In this document: piece after piece, positions 1 to 7,441 of the stretch
Layout: each line of letters begins with the position of its first letter
Position numbering within the stretch: position 1 is the first letter of the stretch
Assembly: GCA_035493475.1 (NCBI GenBank)
Contig: DATJIF010000212.1
Location: 25,529-89,528 of the forward strand
Direction: 5' to 3'
Length of the DNA: 64,000 nt
Source of the DNA: Actinospica sp035493475
GTDB lineage: Bacteria; Actinomycetota; Actinomycetes; Streptomycetales; Catenulisporaceae
Notes under the pieces: generated by a model
Seen by the model: the letters and a program-made list of their open reading frames with translations, nothing else
Databases searched by the model: none
What the model was told of the DNA's origin: nothing
Translations under genes and position numbers: made by a program

Positions 1-2749
1 CGGTGCGCGAGGAGACGCCGAGCTTGCGGTAGATCCGGGACAGGTGGGTCTCCACCGTCCGTTCGCTCAGGAACAGCTGGGCCGCGATCTGCCGCGAGCG
101 CAGGCCGGAAGCGGCGAGGTCGGCTATCTCCCGCTCGCGCGCGCTCAACTGCTCGACGCCGCTGCTCACCGGGACATCGGCGGCCGGGGACTGGGCGGCG
201 GCGTCCGCGGTCAGCACGCTGCGCACCCGGGCCGTCTCCTCCAGCACGAGCCGGGCGCCGCAGGGCCGGGCCGCGGACACCGCCGCGTCCAGCCGGTCCA
301 GCGCGGCCTGGCGGCCCAGGGCGGCGGCCGTCATCCGGACGCCGATCACCAGCGTCCACGCGTACTGCACGGGCATCCCGGCGACCCGGAAGCCCTCGGC
401 GGCCTCGTCGAACATCGCCACCGCCGCGGCGTGGTCGCCGTCGACGACGCGCAGCACGGCGCGGGTGCGGCGCACGTAAGCGTCCTGAGTCGGCACGCCG
501 AGGGCGTCGGCCTGCCGCTGCGCGTCGTCGAGGCGGGCGCGCGCCTGCGGGACGTCGCCGCCCTGCAACGCCGCCAACGACTGCAACGCGAGAAGCGAGG
601 GCCGGAATTGATTCGGGAGCAACGGCAGTTCCGGGCCGCCGCCACCGTCGACGAGCGTTCTGAGACACGCGGCGTGTTCCCCGGCGAGCATCAGCGTCTG
701 GGACAGCATCGCCACCGCGGAACCGTCCCACCAGCCCTGATGCGGCGGGGCGAGCCGGATGCCGCGTTCGGCCAGCACGACGGCCTCGCCCACGGTGCGC
801 CGCCCGAGCGTCCACGCCGACGCCGTGGCCCGCATCGTGATCGCGAGGCCCGCCACCTCCAGGGCGCCGAGTTCGCGGGCCAGTTCCTCCGCCTCGCGCG
901 CCCGGTCCTGGGCCTGGTCCAGCGCGCCGGTCCACTGGTCGTGCAGGGAGAGCCCGAGCAGGACGTGCATCCGGATGTGCCGGTGCGCGCCGCCTTCGGA
1001 CGCGGCGAGCGCGCGGCGCAGGTGCCGGGACGCGTCCGCGAACCGGCCGAGGCACAGCTCCGAGCGGCCGAGCAGGGCGAGCAGCACGGGCGCGTGTTCG
1101 GCCACCGCGTCCGGCATGGCGTCCACGACCCGCGCGCACCGGTCCACCTCGACCGTGGCGGCGGCCGAATTCCCCAGGCAGGTCTCCCCGAAGGCGGCCA
1201 GCGCGCGGATCGCAGTGCCCGAAGTCCCCGACGTCGCGCCGTCCGGCCCGTCCACCGCGTCCGCGCCCTGCCGGATCAGCGCGTGCGCCTGGGCGTGCGT
1301 TCCGCGCAGCGCGTGCACCATGCCGTACTCGAAGATCACCTCCGCGGCGGCCTCGGGCAGCGGCGCGGGCAACGGATTCGGCAGCAGGACGAGCGCGTCG
1401 TGGGCCACGGCCTCGGCCTCCGGATAACGCCCCATCAGCCGCTCGACGCCGGCGCAGAGGGCGTGCGCGCGCAGCCGCACCTCCGCGGACAGCGCGTGCG
1501 ACGCGGACAGCACCTCGTGGGCCAGGGCGCGGGCCTGCCGCAGGTCCCCGGTGGCGGTCAGCGCCCGGCAGCGGGCCATCGCGAGCTCGACGCGCTCGGT
1601 CTCGGATCCCTCGCCGGACAAGGACTCCAGCGCCATGTGCAGCCAGCGCGCGGCGGTGGCCGGTTCCCGGTCGAGGATCTCGATGGCGCCGTCCACGAGC
1701 GAGGGCAGCCCGGCCGCGCGGTCCACGCTCACGATGTGCTCGGCGTGCCGGGCCCGCGCCGGTGCCGACGCCCCGCGCGCGGCGAGCCGTTCCAGCGCCC
1801 GTCGATGGGCGGTCAGCCGCACGCCGAAGTCGGAGTGCTCGCGCACCACGTGCCGCAGCACCGGATGCCGGAACGCGAACCGGCCGCCGCCGCCCGCCGA
1901 ACGCACCAGGTCCTCGCGCGCCAGCACGGCGAGCGCCGCCACGGTCCGGTCGGCGCCGAGCCCGGAGACCGCCGCGACGTCCTCGGCCCGGAACGGGTCG
2001 CCGAGCACCGCGCCGACGGTGGCCGTGGCCGCCTCGTCCGGGGTCAGCGCGTCGAGTTCGGCGGTCAGCGCCACCGCCTCGCGCAGCAGGCCGCCGGTGT
2101 CCGCGCCGGGGTTGTCCGGCCACGCCTCGGGCCGCCAGCCGGCCGCGGCGAGGATGCGCAGGTTGCGCGGATTGCCGTCGCTGGCCTCGCGCAGCCGGGC
2201 GGCGAACGCGGGCGGCACCGCGTCGGGCTGCTCGGCCGGCCGCCAGCGTTCGAGCAGGCTCGCCACGGCCGCCTCGTCGAGCGGCTCCGGCTCGATCCGC
2301 ACCACGTGGCCGCTGCGGGTGCCCTCGTCCAGCGCGTCGAGCAGCACGGGGCGGCCGCGCCGGGGCTGGTGGGCGAGCGCGAGCAGGAACGGGCCGGGCA
2401 CCGGGGTGCGCACCAGCCGGGCGGCGAGTTCGGCGGAGGCCTCGTCGCAGAGGTGGAAGTCGTCGAGCAGCAGCACTCCCCCGCCGTCCGCCGCCCAGTC
2501 CCGCAGCAGGGCGCGGGCGCGGCCGTCGCCGTCGCGCGCGGCGGCCCGGGCCACCGGCACGCCGCCGCGCTCGGCGAGTTCGGCCAGCACGCCGAGCAGG
2601 CTGGTCTTGCCGATCCCGGCGTCGCCGGCGATCTCCAGCACCGCGCCGCGCCCCGCCTCCAGCGCGCGCAGCACCGCGGTGATCCGGGCGGTCTCGACCT
2701 CCCGACCGACCAGTTCCTCATCCGTGCTCGACGGCGACACCTCGTACAT
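1..2749 (-). CDS. LuxR-family ATP-binding (LAL) transcriptional regulator, 3' end cut by window edge
   Basis: Large LAL/MalT-type regulator: N-terminal NTPase, long helical-repeat middle, C-terminal LuxR helix-turn-helix. The frame opens MYEVSPSSTDEELVGRE; a Walker A (GDAGIGKTS) lies near 2600-2640 and LLLDDFHLCDE (Walker B-like) near 2470. The last visible residues, about bases 1-120, read LSAREREIADLAASGL and SERTVETHLSRIYRKLG, which is the LuxR DNA-binding domain, so only a few residues are missing beyond base 1. The start at 2749 has a purine-rich GGAAGG just upstream. LAL proteins usually sense a small ligand and ATP; the ligand here is unknown. It is transcribed divergently from the XRE gene. 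Confidence 0.9.
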   Translation of the reverse strand, partial: MYEVSPSSTDEELVGREVETARITAVLRALEAGRGAVLEIAGDAGIGKTSLLGVLAELAERGGVPVARAAARDGDGRARALLRDWAADGGGVLLLDDFHLCDEASAELAARLVRTPVPGPFLLALAHQPRRGRPVLLDALDEGTRSGHVVRIEPEPLDEAAVASLLERWRPAEQPDAVPPAFAARLREASDGNPRNLRILAAAGWRPEAWPDNPGADTGGLLREAVALTAELDALTPDEAATATVGAVLGDPFRAEDVAAVSGLGADRTVAALAVLAREDLVRSAGGGGRFAFRHPVLRHVVREHSDFGVRLTAHRRALERLAARGASAPARARHAEHIVSVDRAAGLPSLVDGAIEILDREPATAARWLHMALESLSGEGSETERVELAMARCRALTATGDLRQARALAHEVLSASHALSAEVRLRAHALCAGVERLMGRYPEAEAVAHDALVLLPNPLPAPLPEAAAEVIFEYGMVHALRGTHAQAHALIRQGADAVDGPDGATSGTSGTAIRALAAFGETCLGNSAAATVEVDRCARVVDAMPDAVAEHAPVLLALLGRSELCLGRFADASRHLRRALAASEGGAHRHIRMHVLLGLSLHDQWTGALDQAQDRAREAEELARELGALEVAGLAITMRATASAWTLGRRTVGEAVVLAERGIRLAPPHQGWWDGSAVAMLSQTLMLAGEHAACLRTLVDGGGGPELPLLPNQFRPSLLALQSLAALQGGDVPQARARLDDAQRQADALGVPTQDAYVRRTRAVLRVVDGDHAAAVAMFDEAAEGFRVAGMPVQYAWTLVIGVRMTAAALGRQAALDRLDAAVSAARPCGARLVLEETARVRSVLTADAAAQSPAADVPVSSGVEQLSAREREIADLAASGLRSRQIAAQLFLSERTVETHLSRIYRKLGVSSRT

Positions 2750-2825
2750 GCCCGCTTCCCTTCCGCCGACCGCCCGACCGACGCAGTGCCGAAGTCCGCA
2801 GCTAGAATCCGCACCGCTGGACGGG

Positions 2826-2874
2826 AACGTAGGCTGGCCCGCCCGACACTGTCAACTAAGATGGATCATAGTTG
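2826..2874 (-). promoter_or_regulatory. Promoter of the LAL regulator with an overlapping inverted repeat
   Basis: On the minus strand TTGACA (2855-2850), an 18-base spacer and TACGTT (2831-2826) make a good sigma70-type promoter for the LAL gene. The -35 overlaps an inverted repeat CAACTA (2853-2858), N10, TAGTTG (2869-2874). On the plus strand TAAGAT (2857-2862) could be the -10 of the XRE gene. A second palindrome, GTTGCGGCAAC, is at 2891-2901. Operator function, for example for the XRE protein, is inferred. Confidence 0.5.
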
Positions 2875-2928
2875 CCACGAGTTCATCTCAGTTGCGGCAA
2901 CACGAAGCGGAGAGGCTGTGATGTCGCG

Positions 2929-3360
2929 GTGACCGAGAGTCGGCCGGGCGGTGAGGCGTTGGCGGTGAAGATCGAGCGGCTGTTCCAGACGGTGCGCCGC
3001 CCCGACGGCGGACGCGAGCCGTACAGCAACAAGGAAGTCGCGGAGGCCTGCCAGACGGCCAGCGGGGAGAGCTTCTCGACGACGTACATCTGGCAGCTGC
3101 GCACCGGCCGGCGCGACAACCCGACGAAGCGGCACCTGGAGGCGCTGGCGAACTTCTTCGAGGTGCCGCCCGCGTACTTCTTCAACGACGAGCAGGGCGC
3201 CGCGATCACCCGCGAACTGGAGCTGCTCGGCGCGCTGCGCGACGCGGGCGTGCGGGACATCGCGCTGCGGGCGGTGAACCTCTCCCCGGAATGGCTCGTC
3301 ATGCTGAACGATATGATCGACACCATCACGCGCAGAGAGGCCGAGCGGAACCAGCCCTGA
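2929..3360 (+). CDS. XRE-family helix-turn-helix regulator
   Basis: A 143-residue DNA-binding protein, first gene of a three-gene set with an ImmA/IrrE-like peptidase and a MAB_1171c-type membrane protein. Residues about 25-90 form the HTH region (YSNKEVAEACQ, TYIWQLRTGRRDNPTKRHLEALANFF), typical of actinobacterial XRE proteins of about 130-150 residues. GTG at 2929 is preferred over an upstream ATG at 2872 because GGAGAGG lies just before it and the alternative adds unrelated residues. By analogy with ImmR/ImmA-type pairs it is probably a repressor whose partner peptidase can inactivate it. No ligand or target is visible in the sequence. Confidence 0.85.
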   Translation: MTESRPGGEALAVKIERLFQTVRRPDGGREPYSNKEVAEACQTASGESFSTTYIWQLRTGRRDNPTKRHLEALANFFEVPPAYFFNDEQGAAITRELELLGALRDAGVRDIALRAVNLSPEWLVMLNDMIDTITRREAERNQP

Positions 3361-3376
3361 AAGGACACCGCGTCCG

Positions 3377-3892
3377 GTGCGTTCGACCCGCGAGCACGCG
3401 CAACAGGCCCGACACGCCCGGCAACTGGCCGGGAGCCTCACGCTGCCCCGGCCCTTCGACGCGGTCGCGTTCATCACCTCGGTCGCGGAGGACTCCGGCC
3501 GTCGCATAGAGCTGATACCGGTCACCGGGCGCACCAACACGCCGTGCGGCCTGCTGCTCGCCACCGACGACTGCGTGCACGTGTTCTACGCGGCCGACAC
3601 CAGTCCGCTGCACCAGCGCCAGATCCTGCTGCACGAGGCCGCGCACCTCATCTACGGGCACGAACACACCGCGGCGAAGCTCGTGCTGCCGCATCTTTCC
3701 CCGGAGCTGATCGCCAGGGTTCTGGGACGCACCGGATACACCGAGCCGCAGGAGCGCGAGGCGGAACTGCTGGCGTCGTTCATCCTGCGCCGCGCCTCCC
3801 GCGAAGAGGTCGCCGCGCGCCCGCTCGGCCCGAGCGAGTCCCGGCTGGAGGCGGCGTTCGGCCGACCGGAACCGCCGGGTCGGACGCCGTGA
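3377..3892 (+). CDS. ImmA/IrrE-family zinc metallopeptidase
   Basis: A 171-residue protein with the gluzincin-like motif HEAAH at residues 86-90 and an acidic helix EPQEREAELLASFIL (about 123-137) that should supply the third metal ligand. This is the compact ImmA/IrrE (DUF955-like) fold. Members cleave a partner XRE repressor (ImmA) or respond to stress (IrrE). The XRE gene ends 16 bases upstream and the next gene overlaps by four bases (GTGA at 3889-3892), so the three are likely co-transcribed. There is no signal peptide, so it should be cytoplasmic. That the XRE neighbour is its substrate is inferred. Confidence 0.8.
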   Translation: MRSTREHAQQARHARQLAGSLTLPRPFDAVAFITSVAEDSGRRIELIPVTGRTNTPCGLLLATDDCVHVFYAADTSPLHQRQILLHEAAHLIYGHEHTAAKLVLPHLSPELIARVLGRTGYTEPQEREAELLASFILRRASREEVAARPLGPSESRLEAAFGRPEPPGRTP

Positions 3893-5082
3893 TCGACTCG
3901 GCCGTCTACTTCACCGCGCTGCTGGCCCTGCTGCTCGGCGTGCACAAGCTGTGGACGGTCCGCACCGGCGACGCGAATCCGCAGACGCGGCACCAGGTCC
4001 TGTTCGCGTTGTGCATCAGCGGCCATTTCGCGCTCGCGGCCCCGGCCACCATCGACTTCACCCAGCGTCTCGGCGAGTCGTACGCCGGACTGCTCAGCAT
4101 GTTCGACGACGAACTGCGGACCGCCGCGATCCACTTCTTCGCGATGCTCGCGCTCGCGCTGCTTCCCGAGGGCGAGGACCGGCAGCGTGCAGAACGGCGG
4201 CAGCGTCGCATCGCGGCGGCCACGATGACGGCGGCCGCGATCCTGTTCCTCGCGGCCGATGTGCACGGCGCCGGAACCGCCCTCGTCGTGCACGGCCTCG
4301 GAGTCCCCGCGCTCGCCACATACGATGCCTTACTCGCCGGATACGCGGCCTGGTGCCTCGGCACGACCGGACTCGGGATCGCCCGCTACGCCCGCCGCGT
4401 CGAGCCCGGCATGCTGCGGTTCGGCGCGGGCCTGCTGGTGGCCGCCGCCGTGGTCGGCGTCGTCTGGGCCGTCTGGAACCTGCACGAGGTCCAATCGGTG
4501 CTGCACCTGCGCCGCGGCGAGGGCGACGCGGACACCGCCGACGCGGTGATCGGCTCACTCAGCGTCGTGCTGGGCCTGAGCGGAGCCGCCCTGCTCATCG
4601 GGTACGGCCCCGCGCGCGATCCGGGCCGTTGGCTGCGCAGCTACCGCCAGTACCGCGCGCTCGAGCACCTGTGGAGCGTGCTGCGGACGGCCGTGCCCGG
4701 AATCGTCCTCGACGCCGGCGGCCGGCGCCACGTTCCCGGTCTGCCGCTGGACGCCGAGTTCATGCTGCAACGCCGCGTCATCGAGATCTACGACGGCCGC
4801 CTCGCGCTGCGCCCCTACTTCGACCCGCGCGTGCCGGACTGGACCGCCGAGCACGAGGGCGACGCAGCGGTGGTCGAGGCGGCGGTCATCGCGGCCGCGA
4901 TCGAGGCGGCCAAGGCCGGCCGGCGCGTCGGCGAGGAGAACGCCGCCCCCTCCGCCGCCCTCACCGACCTGCACAGCGCGGACGACGAGGTCGCCTGGCT
5001 GATCCAGGTGGCCGAGGCCTTCGGCAGCTCCCCCGTCGTCGCCCAGGTGCGCGACCTCGTGCGCGCGGAGTCGGCCGTCTGA
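3889..5082 (+). CDS. MAB_1171c-family integral membrane protein (putative transporter)
   Basis: A 397-residue protein starting at the GTG that overlaps the peptidase stop codon. The N-terminal ~235 residues hold about seven hydrophobic segments (for example AVYFTALLALLLGVHKL and FGAGLLVAAAVVGVVWAV), followed by a soluble C-terminal region (about 240-397) with RQYRALEHLWSVLRTAVPGI and MLQRRVIEIYDGRLALRPYFDP. This pattern matches the poorly characterised MAB_1171c family, known next to ImmA/IrrE and XRE genes in actinobacteria. 'Transporter' is a family label only; substrate and activity are unknown. The stop codon lies at the edge of a long palindrome. Confidence 0.75.
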   Translation: MIDSAVYFTALLALLLGVHKLWTVRTGDANPQTRHQVLFALCISGHFALAAPATIDFTQRLGESYAGLLSMFDDELRTAAIHFFAMLALALLPEGEDRQRAERRQRRIAAATMTAAAILFLAADVHGAGTALVVHGLGVPALATYDALLAGYAAWCLGTTGLGIARYARRVEPGMLRFGAGLLVAAAVVGVVWAVWNLHEVQSVLHLRRGEGDADTADAVIGSLSVVLGLSGAALLIGYGPARDPGRWLRSYRQYRALEHLWSVLRTAVPGIVLDAGGRRHVPGLPLDAEFMLQRRVIEIYDGRLALRPYFDPRVPDWTAEHEGDAAVVEAAVIAAAIEAAKAGRRVGEENAAPSAALTDLHSADDEVAWLIQVAEAFGSSPVVAQVRDLVRAESAV

Positions 5083-5242
5083 GAGCGACCGAGGAGTGGG
5101 GGCCGGATCAGGGAGCGGGTCGAGGGCCGAGTCTGGCAAGGCCGAGGAGGGAGCCACCCTGGGTTTGGGTGGCGACCGACGAGAACGCCGCCAGGCGAGA
5201 GCCATCGGCCCGCGAGCCCGGCCCCCACTCCTCGGTCGCTCT
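5082..5242. repeat. 161-bp near-symmetric long palindrome (MITE-like or long-hairpin element)
   Basis: Perfect 25-base inverted arms lie at 5082-5106 and 5218-5242. The interior is also partly palindromic: 5115-5127 pairs with 5201-5213 at 11 of 13 positions, and a perfect hairpin GCCACCC / GGGTGGC sits almost exactly at the centre (5153-5173). The left arm begins on the last base of the MAB_1171c gene stop codon. I see no clear target-site duplication and no T-tract, so it could be a MITE-like remnant, a structured RNA or a terminator/processing element. Confidence 0.7.
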
Positions 5243-5327
5243 AGGGCGCACGATGCGTACGCACAGGCCCGAGAATACGTGGTTTCACGGATGTAGCCGG
5301 GGCCTGCGGGACGGGAGGATTCCTGCC

Positions 5328-5930
5328 GTGCTCCGTGTCGATACGTTGATCAGCAGCCCGATCTATCGCCTCGGGCTCGTCCAGGTGCTCGCCGACGCCG
5401 GGATCGCGGTCGTCTCGACGAGGACGTCCCCGGCCGAGGAACCGTCCTGGCTGGCCCACGCGGCCGTGTTCGACGCCGAGGCGCTGCCCGCCGGGAACGA
5501 GCTCGGCTACGTCCGGGAGCTGTCCCGGTGCGCGCCGGTCCTGGTGCTGACCGACCGGGCCTCGCTGCCCGCGGACGAGTACCTGCGGGCCGGGGCCAGG
5601 GGCGTGATCCGCCGCGACGAGAGCGCGGAGAACCTGGTCGAGGCGCTGCGCGCGGTGCTGGTCGGCGCCCAGGTGCTGCCGGAGAGCGCCACCGCGCCGG
5701 TGCCGGAGCGCCCGGAGTCCGCGGGCCCCAACCTGTCCGAGCGCGAGGAGCAGGTGCTCAGCCAGATCTCGCACGGGTTGACCCACGGTCAGATCGCGAC
5801 CCGGCTCGGCATCAGTCCGCACACGGTCGACACGTACGTCAAGCGGATCCGCGCCAAGCTCGGCGCCGGGAACAAGGCCGAGCTGACCCGGGCCGCGCTG
5901 CTCGGCCACGTCGCCGGGCCCTCTGCCTGA
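5328..5930 (+). CDS. LuxR-family response regulator with a degenerate receiver
   Basis: A 200-residue protein. Residues about 136-195 are a clear LuxR helix-turn-helix (LSEREEQVLSQISHGLTHGQ, then IATRLGISPHTVDTYVKRIR). Residues 1-118 resemble a receiver domain but lack the usual pair of acidic residues after strand 1 (RVDTLISS). D49 (VFDAEAL) may replace the phosphorylation site, and the normally conserved lysine is arginine (GVIRRDES). It is probably a phosphorylation-independent, atypical regulator. GTG at 5328 has a good GGGAGG upstream. No histidine kinase is nearby, so it is an orphan here. Confidence 0.8.
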   Translation: MLRVDTLISSPIYRLGLVQVLADAGIAVVSTRTSPAEEPSWLAHAAVFDAEALPAGNELGYVRELSRCAPVLVLTDRASLPADEYLRAGARGVIRRDESAENLVEALRAVLVGAQVLPESATAPVPERPESAGPNLSEREEQVLSQISHGLTHGQIATRLGISPHTVDTYVKRIRAKLGAGNKAELTRAALLGHVAGPSA

Positions 5931-5987
5931 TCACCCGCAAAGCCCGTCGGCGTGGCGCGGCGGACGGAGCGCGGCGAGAGTGGGCAG

Positions 5988-6893
5988 ATGCGGTTCAACG
6001 AGAGAGCGCAGTTGGACACCTCCCAGGTCGACGACGCGCGCGGCCGCTCCTTCCCCGGCGGCAAGGCGGGCATGGCGGGCGGCGGCCTGGGCATCATCGG
6101 GCTGATCTTCGCGGTGCTGTTCGGCGTGGACCCGGCGCTGTTCGAGGGTTCCGGCACCGCCCCCGCGCAGAGTTCGGGCGGAACGATCAGCTCCACCAGC
6201 ACGCAGTTGGCGAGCGAATGCCGCTCCGGCGCCGACGCGAACCGGCAGGCGGACTGTCGGGTCGTGGCCGTGGTCAACAGCGTGCAGAACTACTGGAACG
6301 CCGAGTTCGCCGCCTCGGGCCGTCGCTACACCGCCGCCGCCACGCAGATCTACTCCAGCCGCACGTACACCGGCTGCGGCTCCGCGACGTCCGCCGTCGG
6401 GCCGTTCTACTGCCCCGCGGACAAGACCGTCTACCTCGACCTCGGCTTCTGGGACGAGCTCAGCAACCGCTTCGGCGCGCCGGGCGTGTTCGCCGAGGCG
6501 TACGTGGTCGCGCACGAGTACGGCCACCACGTGCAGGATCTGCTCGGCGCGATGAAGCTCGTCGGCAAGGACACGCAGGGCGCGAACAGCAAGGCCGTCC
6601 GCCTCGAACTGCAGGCCGACTGCTACGCGGGTGTGTGGGCGAAGCACGCCGCGAGCACCAAGGACGCGTCCGGCCAGGCGCTCATCAGTGAACTGACGAC
6701 GCAGGACATCTCGCAGGGCCTGGCCGCCGCCGCGGCGGTCGGCGACGACCGGATCCAGCAGTCCGCGGCCAGCCGCGTCACCCCGGAGACCTGGACGCAC
6801 GGCTCCTCGGCCCAGCGGCAGCGCTGGTTCACCACCGGCTATCAGACCGGCGATCCGAGCCGCTGCGACACGTTCGGCGCGAGCTCGCTCTGA
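5988..6893 (+). CDS. YpfJ-type neutral zinc metallopeptidase
   Basis: A 301-residue membrane-anchored putative zinc protease. One hydrophobic segment (about residues 31-48, GGGLGIIGLIFAVLFGVDP) precedes an extracytoplasmic domain. The metal-binding motif HEYGH is at residues 166-170 and ELQAD at about 187-191 supplies the third ligand, as in the KPN_00309/YpfJ 'neutral zinc metallopeptidase' family. The N-terminus MRFNERAQLDTSQVDDARG is characteristic of the family, which supports ATG 5988 over the in-frame start 36 bases upstream. Substrates are not known for this family. It appears monocistronic. Confidence 0.85.
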   Translation: MRFNERAQLDTSQVDDARGRSFPGGKAGMAGGGLGIIGLIFAVLFGVDPALFEGSGTAPAQSSGGTISSTSTQLASECRSGADANRQADCRVVAVVNSVQNYWNAEFAASGRRYTAAATQIYSSRTYTGCGSATSAVGPFYCPADKTVYLDLGFWDELSNRFGAPGVFAEAYVVAHEYGHHVQDLLGAMKLVGKDTQGANSKAVRLELQADCYAGVWAKHAASTKDASGQALISELTTQDISQGLAAAAAVGDDRIQQSAASRVTPETWTHGSSAQRQRWFTTGYQTGDPSRCDTFGASSL

Positions 6894-7005
6894 GCCGCGG
6901 CGCGCGTCAGTCGAACGGCCCACCCGCGTGGCCCGCGCCCGGCCGAGCGGGTTGGCTGGCGCGAGAGGCCACAGCGCCGCACCGCGAGCGGATGGAGAGC
7001 ACACG

Positions 7006-7422
7006 ATGGGCACCGCGAGTCAGTTCATGAACCCGAAGGTCGAGTCGATCCCGTCCGGCGAGACGGTCGACGTGGCCGCCAAGCGCATGCGGGACGCCGA
7101 CGTCGGCGCGCTGCTGGTGACCGACGAGGGCGGCCAGCTGGTCGGCGTGATCACCGACCGGGACATCGTCACCGGCTGCATCGCCTCCGGCCACGACCCG
7201 GCCAAGTGCCCGGTCTCCTCGCTCGCCGACGCCAAGCCGGTGACCGTGGACGCCGAGGCCGACCTCGCCGAGATCGTCAAGACCATGGGCCGCTCCCGGG
7301 TCCGCCGCCTGCCGGTCACCGAGAACGGCCGGCTGGTCGGCGTGCTCGGCGTCGCAGACCTGGTGAAGGCGGCCACCCCGGACGAGATCGGCTCGCTGGT
7401 CGGCAAGATCGTCCAGCGCTGA
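7006..7422 (+). CDS. Two-CBS-domain protein
   Basis: A 138-residue protein made almost only of a tandem CBS pair: residues about 8-62 (VESIPSGETVDVAAKRMRD, then GVITDRDIV) and about 70-130 (VTVDAEADLAEIVKTMGRSR, then GVLGVADLV). Stand-alone Bateman modules like this bind adenine nucleotides and act as energy or redox sensors; several such proteins in actinomycetes are stress-induced. ATG 7006 has GGAGAG 7 bases upstream. The gene converges on recQ, leaving only 19 bases between the stop codons. The partner protein is unknown. Confidence 0.88.
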   Translation: MGTASQFMNPKVESIPSGETVDVAAKRMRDADVGALLVTDEGGQLVGVITDRDIVTGCIASGHDPAKCPVSSLADAKPVTVDAEADLAEIVKTMGRSRVRRLPVTENGRLVGVLGVADLVKAATPDEIGSLVGKIVQR

Positions 7423-7441
7423 GTGCCTGGTGCCTGAGCGC

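Noticed and set aside
2921..2932. Three-codon ORF ATG-TCG-CGG-TGA overlapping the XRE start
   Set aside because: Too short to separate from chance; GGAGAGG is better used by GTG 2929.
5082..5242. Insertion sequence in front of the LuxR gene
   Set aside because: The palindrome contains no transposase frame and no target duplication was seen, so it is reported as a repeat only.
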